A DNA stretch of 64,000 nt from Myxococcales bacterium. GTDB taxonomy: Bacteria; Myxococcota_A; Polyangia; Palsa-1104; JAEUJZ01. The notes below the pieces were generated by a model. It was not told where the DNA came from. It did not search any database and worked only from the letters and a program-made list of their open reading frames with translations. Every line of letters starts with the position of its first letter. Positions within the stretch are counted from its first letter, which is position 1. Below are positions 27,523 through 36,931 of this stretch, piece after piece. Made by a program: the position numbers and the translations under genes. The stretch covers positions 1-64,000 of the forward strand of contig JAEUKA010000104.1 of NCBI GenBank assembly GCA_016794465.1, written 5' to 3'.

Positions 27523-29595
27523 GTGCGAAAACTCTTGCCTGCCTTTGCTTTGCTCTGGACCTGTGGCCTGCCGGTATTGGCGGATGCGCAACAAGCGGGC
27601 CCCGGCTTCCAGGTCAACCGCTACGAGCCGACGGCCGCCGGGGAGTGGTCGCTGCTCGTCGAGCATCCCTGGTACAGCAGCACCCGTTATTTTGCGGCGG
27701 GTCTGACGCTCAACTACGCGCACAACCCGCTGACGTACGGACTGCGGTTCCAAGACGGCTCGTTTCAGCAGTCGGGCGCGATCATCGGCAACCAGCTGAT
27801 CGGGCACATCGACATCGCGGGCTCGTTCCTGGATCGGGTGATGCTGCAGCTGTCGATGCCAATCACGATGTTCGAGAGCGGCGATGCGATGCACGGGATT
27901 GCGCCGACCTCGGGAGCGGCGGTGGGCGATCCGCGCATCGGCGCTCGGGTGCGGCTGCTCGGTCAACCCTATCGCGGGGCGGCGTCGCTGAGCCTGGGCT
28001 TTGACGCCTGGATTCCGATCAATACCTTTGCCAGTCCACCGCCGTTTCCGGCCCAGACCGGCGAGTCCGGGGTGCGGCTGCTGCCGAAGCTGATTGCCGG
28101 CGGGCTGTGGAAGTCGCTGCTGTGGTCGCTGACGGCGGGTTATTACTATCGGCCCACGGCGTCGCTGTCGAAGCTGCAGCCCTCGAATAGCAACTCGATG
28201 GGCGCCGAGTTGCAGCTGGGGGCGGCGCTTTTGTATGCCAACCAGGGCCTGGGCTTGGCGGTCGGTCCGGAAGTGCTGGTGTCGTCGGTGGTGGCCGATG
28301 GACGAGCGTTCCAGATCGACTCGACCGGCATCGAGGCCCTGCTCGGCGTTCACTACAGCATCGTCAAGGAAGTGCAGCTCTCCGTCGGTGGTGGCACGAC
28401 CTTCCTGCAGGTTCCCGGTGCGCCCGATGTGCGGCTGCTGCTGCGGCTCGCCTATGCGCCGTGGCGGACAGAGAAAGCGCCCGACAAAGACAACGACGGC
28501 ATTGCCGATCACAGCGACGCGTGTCCGTCCGAGCCGGGTACGCCCCACAAAGATCCGAAAAAGCACGGCTGTCCACTACCGAATGACCGCGACCGCGATG
28601 GCGTGGTTGATCCGGAAGACCTGTGTGCCGATGTACCGGCGGGCAAGCGTCCCGATCCGGCGCGGCCCGGCTGTCCGCTCGGCGACAAGGATGGCGATGG
28701 AGTGCTCGATCCGGAAGACCTGTGTCCGACGGAGCCGATGGGCAAAGTTCCCGATCCAGCGCGCAAGGGCTGTCCGGCGGGTGACAGCGACCAAGACGGA
28801 GTGCTCGATCCGGAAGACCTGTGTCCGACGGAGCCGATGGGCAAAGTGCCCGACGCAAGCCGCAAGGGCTGCCCCGACAAGGACAGCGATGGCGACGGCG
28901 TCTTCGACAGCCAAGATCAGTGCAAAGAGGTCCACGCGGGCCTGATGCCCGACCCGATGCGTGCGGGCTGCCCGTCGCCGGATCGCGATGGCGACTCGAT
29001 TGCCGACCCGGTCGATGCCTGTCCCGACAAGAAGGGCTCGCCATCGGCTGATCCGAAGAAGAACGGCTGCCCCGGCCTGGTCATCGTCGAGAGCGGCCAG
29101 ATTGTGATCCTCAAGCAGGTCTTCTTCGCGACCAACAAGGACACGATCTTGAAGACCAGCTATCCGGTGCTCGATGCGGTGGCGACGGCGCTCAAGGCGT
29201 TCCCGCACATCAAGAAGGTCCGCGTCGAGGGTCACACCGACAACCAAGGCAAGGCCGACTACAACACCGATCTGTCCGACCGGCGCGCCAAGAGCGTGAT
29301 GGCCTACCTGATTGTGAAGGGCGTGGAGGCGACGCGGCTTGATGCCAAGGGCTATGGTCCGTCGAAGCCGCTGGCCGACAACAAGACCGTGAAGGGTCGG
29401 TCGCTCAACCGGCGGGTCGACTTCCTGATCGTGGACCCCGCGCTGCCAATGGCAAAAGCGCCCGTACCCGCTGCGCCACCCCAAGAGCCCGCGCGCCCGA
29501 AAGCGCCGGTCAGGAAAGCCCCGGTCGGAAAAGCTCCGGTCGGAAAAGCCCCAGCCGGAAAAGCGCCCGCCGGAAAAGCCCCAGCCGCGAAGTAA
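27523..29595 (+). CDS. OmpA-family outer-membrane protein with thrombospondin type 3 repeats
   Basis: A 690-residue protein from GTG 27523, 9 bp after the previous stop, so the two genes are probably one operon. A signal peptide ends near A-D-A-Q-Q. Residues about 25-320 look like an outer-membrane beta-barrel (alternating aromatic and polar strands). Residues about 325-520 are calcium-binding thrombospondin-3 repeats of the D-x-D-x-D-G-V-x-D-P-x-D-x-C type, at least six. Residues about 540-650 form an OmpA peptidoglycan-binding domain (V-R-V-E-G-H-T-D-N-Q-G and a final L-N-R-R-V-D-F). The tail is six or more P-V-G-K-A/P-A-G-K-A repeats. It anchors the outer membrane to peptidoglycan. Confidence 0.9.
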   Translation: MRKLLPAFALLWTCGLPVLADAQQAGPGFQVNRYEPTAAGEWSLLVEHPWYSSTRYFAAGLTLNYAHNPLTYGLRFQDGSFQQSGAIIGNQLIGHIDIAGSFLDRVMLQLSMPITMFESGDAMHGIAPTSGAAVGDPRIGARVRLLGQPYRGAASLSLGFDAWIPINTFASPPPFPAQTGESGVRLLPKLIAGGLWKSLLWSLTAGYYYRPTASLSKLQPSNSNSMGAELQLGAALLYANQGLGLAVGPEVLVSSVVADGRAFQIDSTGIEALLGVHYSIVKEVQLSVGGGTTFLQVPGAPDVRLLLRLAYAPWRTEKAPDKDNDGIADHSDACPSEPGTPHKDPKKHGCPLPNDRDRDGVVDPEDLCADVPAGKRPDPARPGCPLGDKDGDGVLDPEDLCPTEPMGKVPDPARKGCPAGDSDQDGVLDPEDLCPTEPMGKVPDASRKGCPDKDSDGDGVFDSQDQCKEVHAGLMPDPMRAGCPSPDRDGDSIADPVDACPDKKGSPSADPKKNGCPGLVIVESGQIVILKQVFFATNKDTILKTSYPVLDAVATALKAFPHIKKVRVEGHTDNQGKADYNTDLSDRRAKSVMAYLIVKGVEATRLDAKGYGPSKPLADNKTVKGRSLNRRVDFLIVDPALPMAKAPVPAAPPQEPARPKAPVRKAPVGKAPVGKAPAGKAPAGKAPAAK

Positions 29596-29615
29596 CCGGT
29601 CGATTCACCCACGCG

Positions 29616-32600
29616 TTACGCCCTGGCGGCCCACAGCTCTGTTCCTGCATCCTCTTCAGTTCTCACCACGGCATCTGCGGCTGCGGCACAGTGGATGACC
29701 AGCTCCAAGTCAGCCGGCTTGGCAGCAGCGAACGCAGTCTGGAGTTCGCTGGTTGGGACGGCTCGACCCTGGGACTGGAGCAGCTGAATCAAGGCGCGGA
29801 TGCGACCGGGGAGGTCGTCTGGCCACGGCTGTGCTGGGGTAGCAGGCGCGGACTCTTCCTGCGCTGCGGCAGGACTCGCGAGATTCGTCTGCACGCTGCG
29901 GGTCTGAAAGTCGGGACGGAGCCAGCGGATGTGGCCCTGGGATTCCTCTTTTGCGCGCGCTGCGTTCAGGGTCAGCAGCCGCTCGATGAGCTCGTCATCG
30001 GTGAGGGAGGCTGGCCAGCCGTAGGCAGCAAAGGTCGATCGATCGATGTCATCGTGAAGTTGACGCAGCGTGTCAATCAGTCCCTGGTCGCGAGTACGGT
30101 GGTCGTCAGCGTCGAGCGAACTGCCCGCACGGAGCTTCTCTAGGACGTTGTACATGTCGGTCAAGGTGAGGCTTGGATGCTCCTTCTGGCGTGCTTTGCG
30201 ATGGGTGTCCAAGGCATCGCCAAGCTGGCGTAGCTGCCGCTGAGCTGGTTCATCAAGCTCAGGGAATGGGAAGTGTCCGAAGCACTCGACATGGTTGTAG
30301 GTAGGGTCATTCCCAACCCCCAGCCAGCCACCGGCGCGGGCGGCCCAGACGATGTGGATGCGGGAAGAGAGCGTCGCCAGGGCACTGCCATCATCGAGAG
30401 CAATGGCCACGACCTTGGTGTCCGGAAGGGTGTCTGCGGGAAGAAAGGAAAAGATGCGATGCTTTGCGGTCCGCGAGGTCGCAAGGTAGCGAGGTAGCTC
30501 TCGAATGGCAGCTCGCAGATCTCCACCACTCCTTCCAAAGAGCCACCACTTTTCACGTCGCTGTGCATCATTCTGGACATCGCGCTGCGGCTTTACCGTG
30601 CGAAGCAGATGTTCAAACAAGCGAGGGTACGCTTCCCTGGCCTCGTGCTTGGACAGACCGTGAAAATCGATCACCCAGCGCTGCTCTGCCGTTTGAACCA
30701 AGTCACGACCGATGAAGTACCGCTTCAGAACCGGGCAAAGAAGGCTGATCCCGAGTCGCTGTATCGCTGCCTCCGAGAGTCGAAAGCCCTCTCCAACCAG
30801 GGTGATGCCTTGAAAGCAGATGTTTTGATTGGCGCGGAGCGGCCCAGCGGAGGCCATTTTTGCTCCAGCGCGGAGGTCGGCATGGATCTCGGGGACAGGC
30901 TGTTCGTCGACTACGATGTGCTCCAGCTCCTCGGCTTTGGTCCGCGCTTCGCTTGTGACGATTCCTACGGTGGCTGTTTCTGGGCTGCTGTGGACCACGC
31001 CCACAGTCATGGCGATGCGGACTGCGGCCCCTTCGTCGTACCAGGGATGATCGGCGATGGCGTAGGAGAGCCGGACTCCCTGCTGGTCGATGGCGCTGGC
31101 GACCACCTGGCGATTGAACTTGCCGGTGATGCTGTTGGTGGTGACAAAGCCGAAGCGACGCAGCTTGCCGAGGCGAATCAGCTCGGCGCAGCGTGCCCAC
31201 CAGTACATCACGAGGTCTGCGGTCTTTGGCACCGCAGGGAAGGCCGTACGAATCGCACTCACATAGGAGGGTCGCAGAACGTCGCTCATCCGCTTGTTGC
31301 CCAGGAAGGGCGGATTCCCAACCACGAAGTCCACCGTCGGCCAGTCGGCGACTTTCACCCCCGTCAGTCGAGTCAGCGGAACCATCGACCGCTCGCCCCG
31401 CTTCCTACTAACACCCTGCGCCACCAGCTCGGGTTGGCTGTGCTGATTGAGCACCGCCGCTTCCGCTTCCCACGTGATGAGCGCGTCGCGGTTTTCGATG
31501 TGCCGCAGGTCTTGCAGCAGCGGCTCGGGAGTCTGATTCATCCGCCCGCTCGATACCTGCCACTGTAGGTAGCCAATCCACAACACCAGCTCGGCAATCT
31601 TCGCGGCCCAGGGCTTGCATTCGATGCCGTAAAACTGCGCCGGATGCACCGTGTCACCGGGGAGATCGAGCCACACCTGCTGGTCGCCTGCTGCAATCAG
31701 GGCCCGATGAACCTCACCTTCCAGCCGCTTCATCTCTTTGAGCGCGACATAGAGGAAGTTTCCGCTGCCGCACGCTGGATCGAGCACCTTGACGCTGGCC
31801 AGGTATCTGCGGAAGGTGTGCAGTCGCTCCGTGGCTTGCGCTTTGGCCTTCTGCGAGGTTCGGCCACTCCGACTGGTGCGCAGGATCTTTTCGGACTCTG
31901 CCCGCGCAATCATCCACTCCTCCCGCAGCGTCGACAAGACAGTCTTTTCGACCAGCCGCCGAATGTACGCTTCCGGGGTATAGAACGCGCCGAGCTTCTT
32001 GCGCTCCGCCGCAGACAGAGCCCGTTCCAGCAGGGTGCCAAAGATCGCCGGGGAGACACGTCGCCAGTTGGCAGAAGCGGCCTTGTACAGCGCATCCAGC
32101 TCATCCAGATCAAGCGCTAGCGGCTCGGGATCGCGGTAGAGATATCCATTGAAGCGGCGCACCGGATCACCGGACTCGAGATCTCCGCCCTTCTGCATAT
32201 GCGTCCACAGCGCTCGCAGCCCCCGGACGAAGCGATCCTTGTGTCCAGCCTTGTAGTCCGCGATCCACAGCGCCAGCCTGACGGTAAACAGGTTGCCGGG
32301 CAGAAATCCCACATCCTCCGCGAACATCGTGAAGACGCACTTCATCAGGAAGTCGCCGACCGCTTCCGGTGCAAAGCGCTGCTCTAGCCGCACCGCCAGA
32401 TCCGTGATGTGGCTGGCGATGGTGGCGGTGATGCGCTGGCCGCGCGCTTCCTCGTTCAGACTCTGCGGATCGAGCCAGATCTGGCGCAGGAAATGAAACA
32501 CCTCCGGGCGTCCCAGGTCGGCCCAGGCAAACGCGCCGAGCGGCTCGAAGTCTCCGTAGTCATCGCGCAGGTCCGACGAGAAGCTCGACCAGACCCAAAA

Positions 32601-33116
32601 GCAGTGGCCGACATCGGCAACAATGACGAAAGGAGGCTTGGGATCGCGACGCTCCGTGACGTGAACGGCGTAGCGTCCGGCCTGATACCGACCATCACGC
32701 AGCGACTCGAGCCAGTCCTGGGTTCCGCGCACTCCGGCCCCCCGCACCTGCTGAGAGTGACCACTGCGATCACGTCCCCGCTCGATCGCGTCGGGAGCGG
32801 CCTTGGGATCGACGCCTTGCTTGGCCTCGAAGACGAAGTGACCCCGGTGGTAGACATCGATCCGCCGATGCGCGCGGCTCGCCTTCACGTCTTCCTCGAA
32901 GCAATAGGAGTTGTCCCCCTGTGCCTGCTTCAGCGACGGAGGTGGCACGTGCAATAGCCGACACAGGTCGCTTATGATGCTCTGCGCGTTCGCCAGCTCG
33001 CCACCACCCGACTGCCGCGTCTTGGCGACAAACTCCTCGATCGCGCCGGCATCGAACTCTTTCGGGATCTCGTGATCTTCGAGACGGTCCAGCTGACAGG
33101 GGAGCACGATCGGCAT
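29616..33116 (-). CDS. Single-chain type IIG restriction-modification enzyme, MmeI-like
   Basis: A 1166-residue protein with the domain order of the MmeI/type IIL family. The N-terminal nuclease has D87-x9-E97-A-K99, the exact D-x9-E-x-K spacing of MmeI. A helical region follows, then the adenine methyltransferase core with motif I V-L-D-P-A-C-G-S-G-N-F-L-Y (444-456) and motif IV N-P-P-F (601-604), then a target-recognition region (about 720-950) and a helical C-terminus. One polypeptide therefore probably both methylates adenine on one strand and cuts at a distance. DrmMI of DISARM is related, but no DISARM helicase or drmB gene is nearby. Target specificity cannot be read directly. Both catalytic centres look intact. 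Confidence 0.88.
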   Translation of the reverse strand: MPIVLPCQLDRLEDHEIPKEFDAGAIEEFVAKTRQSGGGELANAQSIISDLCRLLHVPPPSLKQAQGDNSYCFEEDVKASRAHRRIDVYHRGHFVFEAKQGVDPKAAPDAIERGRDRSGHSQQVRGAGVRGTQDWLESLRDGRYQAGRYAVHVTERRDPKPPFVIVADVGHCFWVWSSFSSDLRDDYGDFEPLGAFAWADLGRPEVFHFLRQIWLDPQSLNEEARGQRITATIASHITDLAVRLEQRFAPEAVGDFLMKCVFTMFAEDVGFLPGNLFTVRLALWIADYKAGHKDRFVRGLRALWTHMQKGGDLESGDPVRRFNGYLYRDPEPLALDLDELDALYKAASANWRRVSPAIFGTLLERALSAAERKKLGAFYTPEAYIRRLVEKTVLSTLREEWMIARAESEKILRTSRSGRTSQKAKAQATERLHTFRRYLASVKVLDPACGSGNFLYVALKEMKRLEGEVHRALIAAGDQQVWLDLPGDTVHPAQFYGIECKPWAAKIAELVLWIGYLQWQVSSGRMNQTPEPLLQDLRHIENRDALITWEAEAAVLNQHSQPELVAQGVSRKRGERSMVPLTRLTGVKVADWPTVDFVVGNPPFLGNKRMSDVLRPSYVSAIRTAFPAVPKTADLVMYWWARCAELIRLGKLRRFGFVTTNSITGKFNRQVVASAIDQQGVRLSYAIADHPWYDEGAAVRIAMTVGVVHSSPETATVGIVTSEARTKAEELEHIVVDEQPVPEIHADLRAGAKMASAGPLRANQNICFQGITLVGEGFRLSEAAIQRLGISLLCPVLKRYFIGRDLVQTAEQRWVIDFHGLSKHEAREAYPRLFEHLLRTVKPQRDVQNDAQRREKWWLFGRSGGDLRAAIRELPRYLATSRTAKHRIFSFLPADTLPDTKVVAIALDDGSALATLSSRIHIVWAARAGGWLGVGNDPTYNHVECFGHFPFPELDEPAQRQLRQLGDALDTHRKARQKEHPSLTLTDMYNVLEKLRAGSSLDADDHRTRDQGLIDTLRQLHDDIDRSTFAAYGWPASLTDDELIERLLTLNAARAKEESQGHIRWLRPDFQTRSVQTNLASPAAAQEESAPATPAQPWPDDLPGRIRALIQLLQSQGRAVPTSELQTAFAAAKPADLELVIHCAAAADAVVRTEEDAGTELWAARA

Positions 33117-33182
33117 GGCCGACGGTATAGCACGGTCCGATCGGCCCGGCGACGGCGTTGCTCAGCCTTCGAGCTGCGCGGA

Positions 33183-33581
33183 CTACACCTCCAGATAGCG
33201 GAGGATCTCGGCTTCGTCTTGGGACACGAGCCGGGCCAGGCCATCGGCTTTGCTAAGCCGCGTGAGCTGGAGCTTGCCGACCATCGACTGGACCAGGACC
33301 GCGCGCTTCCGGAACAGCGGATACAGCTGGTTGCGCAGCCGTGCCACGGCCTGCTCGAACGCGGGGTCATTGCGGCCAGGGGCAAGCCGCTGGTCGGTCA
33401 AAAGACCCAGGTCTTTGCGGCGGAGGGACAGGGCCACATCGATCAGCTGGCCGTACGAATACTCCATCGCTGCGATATCCGGGTAGGCCTTGGAGGAGCG
33501 AATGACCCGCACGAGCTTGCCCTCGCGCTCCAAATGGATGCTTACGTAATCGTCGCGGTAGAGCTCTGTGCTGTGACCCAT
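33183..33581 (-). CDS. Small hypothetical protein, possibly SpoIIAA/STAS-like fold
   Basis: A 132-residue protein without signal peptide. The pattern (a short strand Y-V-S-I-H-L-E, then L-V-R-V-I-R-S-S-K-A-Y, a helix, a strand L-G-L-L-T-D-Q-R, a long helix, and K-R-A-V-L-V-Q-S-M-V-G-K-L-Q) resembles the alpha/beta SpoIIAA-like proteins common in delta-proteobacteria. It lies 66 bp upstream of the restriction-modification gene on the same strand, but this may be chance. Fold assignment is tentative. Confidence 0.55.
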   Translation of the reverse strand: MGHSTELYRDDYVSIHLEREGKLVRVIRSSKAYPDIAAMEYSYGQLIDVALSLRRKDLGLLTDQRLAPGRNDPAFEQAVARLRNQLYPLFRKRAVLVQSMVGKLQLTRLSKADGLARLVSQDEAEILRYLEV

Positions 33582-33673
33582 ACCTGTTCATTGTAGTTGT
33601 GCCAAATCGGTACACCCAAGCCCATTCCGCCACCCACAGCGGCACAGGATGGCTGACACGACCTCATGTCGGA

Positions 33674-33863
33674 ATAGGGCCGAGGTATCCCGGAAGGTGG
33701 AAGACCGGCTGCTTGGATAGGGCTGAGGTATCCCGGAAGGTGGAAGACCGGCTTCCTGGATAGGGCCGAGGTATCCCGGAAGGTGGAAGACCGGCTGCTT
33801 GGATAGGGCCGAGGTATCCCGGAAGGTGGAAGACCGGCTTCTTGGATAGGGCTGAGGTATCCC
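33674..33863. repeat. 43-bp tandem repeat array, four full copies plus a partial fifth
   Basis: Units starting ATAGGGCCGAGGTATCCCGG begin at 33674, 33717, 33760, 33803 and 33846 (the fifth is cut short). Units alternate between GCTGCTTGG/GGGCTG and GCTTCCTGG/GGGCCG versions, suggesting that an 86-bp dimer was duplicated. Inverted pairs GGATA...TATCC and GGAAG...CTTCC occur within units. The period equals that of the array at 11227 although the sequences are unrelated. A long minus-strand frame across it has no gene-like features. It fills the 319-bp gap between the small SpoIIAA-like gene and the GT39-like gene. Confidence 0.95.
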
Positions 33864-33900
33864 AGCTACGCCTACTCCAGCGGGCATAGCTCGCGGGATG

Positions 33901-35445
33901 TCACGGTGTTGTCGCAGTCCGGTCAGGAGCGCGACGCAGGGTGAGGACTTGGGTGATGGCGAGGGCGCTGAGGATCGCGAGCAGGGGGTGCAGCTCTACG
34001 AGGTAGCGGTTTTCGACGTAGCCGGCCAAGGCGAGGACAGAGGTCCGCAGTCCGATGGTGAGCAGGCTCAGTCTGGCGAAGCGTCGCTGCTCGTCACTTT
34101 GCGGGCGCAGCAGCAGGAGCAGCAGACCGATTCCCGCCAGCAGCGCCAGACCACCCGAGAGGATCGCACTCATGCCCGGACGCCACAGAGTCCGCAGCGG
34201 TGCCGCGATGCGCGTGAGCAGCGTCCGCAGCGGCCAGTCACTGCGATAGACATACAGCTGATAGGCGCGCACAAGGGGGAGCGTAAGGAGGTTGTGCAGC
34301 GGACGCGCTTTGATGCGGCGAAGCGCCAGCTTGCGGAAGCCCTGGTCGATGGCAGTGGCTCCGCTGGGGGTGTCGCGTAGCAGTAGCAGGGCGGCGACTT
34401 CCTGCTGCTCGGCGGCACTTGCGAACGCCTCTTTGGGATACTGCTGGATGCTGGGCCGACACTCCGGAGTGAGCAGACAGTAATAGGGGGCAAGCTGCGA
34501 CTCCTGCGTGAGCCACGTTCGCACCCAGTGACCATAGCCAGCATAGGGAACCGCTCGGCCATGCGTATCACAGAGGGAAGAGAACGCATGCGGAGTCCCA
34601 AGCTGCACAAGATTGCGCAGCGGCCACGGCAAAAAGATCACGACCGCGCACAGAACGGACAGCCCCAGGCTCTGCAAGCGGGTCCGCAGCGGCTCGGAGC
34701 GAAGCAGCACAGGAATCGCCAGACAGGGGAGAAGCAGGACTCCATCGGCTCGCGTGAGCGCACTCAGTCCCACCGCGACTCCCGCCCCGCACAGCGCGAT
34801 CAGGCTGTGCTTGTGACTGGTCTTATCGGAAGCCGCGCGGTGAACCAAAAAGAGCGTCAACATACAGAGGAACGTGGCCAGAGACTCTGTCAGGGCCGAG
34901 CTGGCAAAGACGATCAGCCACGGATTCCCAACCGCGAACAGGAGTGCCAGCCAGCCGGTACGGAGTCCGCCGATTCCGCGACCGAGAAGAAAGCACAACA
35001 GACAGGTCAGCAGATCCAGCACTCGCTGCACCGGAGCGACGTGGGCAAACAGCTCCTCATACTGATAGGAAGGACCGCGCGCGGACAGCGCCAACAGCAG
35101 CGGATAGCCGGGCTGACGACAGGAGGAGAGCGGCGGCGTAGCGGGCTGGGGTAGCTGCGGCGGCGGACGCATGGCATAGCGATGATGCGTGACCAGCTCG
35201 GACGCGGCGCTGAGGTAGTTGTAGCCGTCCGGACCGCAGATGATCCAGCCAGGCTGCTGCGGCTGGCCAGGCCGCTGCTGCTGGCCAGGCCGCTGCTGCT
35301 GGCCAGGCTGCGAGCGCAGGAAGTATCCCAAACAGAGCGTCACAAGGACGAGCCCAACGTGGAGTACACGTCGAACAGGAACCGACCGGAGTCCTTGCAG
35401 GCTGGGTAGAGACACGGCCCCAAGATACATGCTCCTTCGCAGCAA
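33901..35445 (-). CDS. GT39-like polytopic membrane protein (putative glycosyltransferase)
   Basis: A 514-residue protein with about ten membrane helices. The first (about 27-43) is followed by a short low-complexity Gln/Pro/Gly segment encoded by 18-bp repeats, then I-C-G-P-D-G-Y-N-Y-L-S-A-A, the place where GT39/ArnT-like enzymes carry a catalytic Asp in the first extracytoplasmic loop. R-Q-P-G-Y-P-L-L-L-A and the C-terminal E-N-R-Y-L-V-E-L-H-P also fit the family. It would transfer a sugar from a polyprenyl-phosphate donor to a protein or lipid on the outer face of the inner membrane. Acceptor and sugar are unknown, and the family match is partial. Confidence 0.65.
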   Translation of the reverse strand: MLRRSMYLGAVSLPSLQGLRSVPVRRVLHVGLVLVTLCLGYFLRSQPGQQQRPGQQQRPGQPQQPGWIICGPDGYNYLSAASELVTHHRYAMRPPPQLPQPATPPLSSCRQPGYPLLLALSARGPSYQYEELFAHVAPVQRVLDLLTCLLCFLLGRGIGGLRTGWLALLFAVGNPWLIVFASSALTESLATFLCMLTLFLVHRAASDKTSHKHSLIALCGAGVAVGLSALTRADGVLLLPCLAIPVLLRSEPLRTRLQSLGLSVLCAVVIFLPWPLRNLVQLGTPHAFSSLCDTHGRAVPYAGYGHWVRTWLTQESQLAPYYCLLTPECRPSIQQYPKEAFASAAEQQEVAALLLLRDTPSGATAIDQGFRKLALRRIKARPLHNLLTLPLVRAYQLYVYRSDWPLRTLLTRIAAPLRTLWRPGMSAILSGGLALLAGIGLLLLLLRPQSDEQRRFARLSLLTIGLRTSVLALAGYVENRYLVELHPLLAILSALAITQVLTLRRAPDRTATTP

Positions 35446-35509
35446 GTTCCACGCCCGTCCGCTGGAATGTCACCGCGCCGGCAGCGAGCGTGCGTGGTAT
35501 GGTGCGGCC

Positions 35510-36910
35510 ATGGCTTCATCGCATGCGCTGGTGGTCGAGGACGAGGAGCAGTTTCGCAAGGTGGTGGGGGAGTTCCTGCAAGGAGCGGGCTATCGGGTGA
35601 CGCTGTGCGAGAGCGGTGACAAGGCGATTCAGCTGTCGAGCGAGCAGCCCTTTGACGTGATCATCAGCGACGTGCGGCTCGGCTATGGTCCCGATGGACT
35701 GGATGTGCTGGCGGCGGTTCAGAAGCATCAGCCGCAGACGCCGGTGATCCTGATGACGGCGTTTGGCGATGTCGAAAACGCGATGAAGGCGATCCAGCAG
35801 GGCGCGTACGACTACATCTCGAAGTTTCCGTTTCAGCCGCAGGAATTGTTGCAGTGTGTGGCGCGGTCCCTCGAGCGGCGGCGGCTGGCCGAGGAAGGGC
35901 GGCAGAAGCCCAAAGAAGCGCGCGGCAAGATTCGCGAGATTGTCGGGCGGTCGCCGGCAATGCTCGAGGTCTACAAGCTGGTGGCGCGGGTGGCCAGCTC
36001 TCTGTCCACGGTGCTGGTCGTCGGTGAGTCGGGTACTGGCAAGGAGCTGGTGGCGCGGGCGATTCACAACCACTCGACGCGGGCGCACGGTCCGTTTGTG
36101 GCCGTGAACTGTACGGCGATCAGCGAGTCGCTGCTCGAGTCGGAGCTGTTTGGTCACGTCAAAGGGGCGTTCACCGGCGCGCAGCACAGCAAGCGTGGCT
36201 ACTTTGAGGAGTCGCAGGGTGGGACGCTGTTTCTCGACGAGATCGGCGACATCAACGCCAAGATGCAGGCGCAGCTGCTGCGCGTTCTGCAAGAGGGAGA
36301 GATTCGGCGCGTCGGCAGTACCGAGCCGCTGCACGTCGATGTGCGAGTGGTGGCGGCGACCAATCGTGACCTTGATGAGGAAGTGCAGAAGGGGCGGTTT
36401 CGCGAGGATCTCTACTTTCGCATCAACGTAGTGACGATCAAGCTGCCGCCGCTGCGCGAGCGACCCGACGACATTCCGATCCTGGTCGAGCACTTCCTGG
36501 CCAAGTACGGCGAGCGGGAAGGGCGGCAAGCGGCGGGTGTCGCGGATGAAGCGATGGTGCTTTTGCGGCGCTACAGCTGGCCGGGCAACGTGCGCGAGCT
36601 CGAGAATGTGATTGAGCGGGCGCTGGCGCTGTCGAAGAGCGGGATTGTGCTGCCGTCGGATCTGCCGCTCGATGTGCTGGGGAGTGAGGCGCGGGGACTG
36701 CCGCGATCGGGGGGGACGCTGGTCGATGATCGTCCGACGCTGGCCGAGCTGGAGCAGCGCTACATCAACCTGATCTTGCAGCAAGAGGGCGGCAACAAAA
36801 AGCGCGCGGCGGAGGTGTTGGGAATCGATCGGCGGACGCTGTATCGGACTCTGGAGCGTGGTGAGCGGAGTGAGCGGGGCGAGTCCAGCGACGACAAAGA
36901 GCCGACGTGA
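35510..36910 (+). CDS. NtrC-family sigma-54-dependent response regulator
   Basis: A 466-residue protein starting at ATG 35510; the frame is open upstream but those residues are not homologous. Receiver domain 1-125 with acidic pocket E10-D11-E12, phospho-acceptor Asp54 and the Lys of Y-I-S-K-F. AAA+ domain about 145-380 with Walker A G-E-S-G-T-G-K-E, the sigma-54 contact loop G-A-F-T-G-A, Walker B G-T-L-F-L-D-E-I, and the family pair L-Y-F-R-I-N / W-P-G-N-V-R-E-L. C-terminal Fis-type HTH (R-A-A-E-V-L-G-I-D-R-R-T-L-Y-R). It activates sigma-54 promoters after phosphorylation. No kinase gene is adjacent; the nor cluster lies 740 bp downstream, but a link is unproven. Confidence 0.94.
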   Translation: MASSHALVVEDEEQFRKVVGEFLQGAGYRVTLCESGDKAIQLSSEQPFDVIISDVRLGYGPDGLDVLAAVQKHQPQTPVILMTAFGDVENAMKAIQQGAYDYISKFPFQPQELLQCVARSLERRRLAEEGRQKPKEARGKIREIVGRSPAMLEVYKLVARVASSLSTVLVVGESGTGKELVARAIHNHSTRAHGPFVAVNCTAISESLLESELFGHVKGAFTGAQHSKRGYFEESQGGTLFLDEIGDINAKMQAQLLRVLQEGEIRRVGSTEPLHVDVRVVAATNRDLDEEVQKGRFREDLYFRINVVTIKLPPLRERPDDIPILVEHFLAKYGEREGRQAAGVADEAMVLLRRYSWPGNVRELENVIERALALSKSGIVLPSDLPLDVLGSEARGLPRSGGTLVDDRPTLAELEQRYINLILQQEGGNKKRAAEVLGIDRRTLYRTLERGERSERGESSDDKEPT

Positions 36911-36931
36911 ATCTCTGCTGGTGGTTCCGTT

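Noticed and set aside
29616..33581. DISARM locus
   Set aside because: The methylase is related to DrmMI, but no drmA helicase, drmB or drmC neighbours exist and the nuclease centre D-x9-E-x-K points to the MmeI type.
33588..33887. Minus-strand frame across the 43-bp array
   Set aside because: The 43-bp period breaks any protein repeat; composition is low-complexity and no start signal is convincing.
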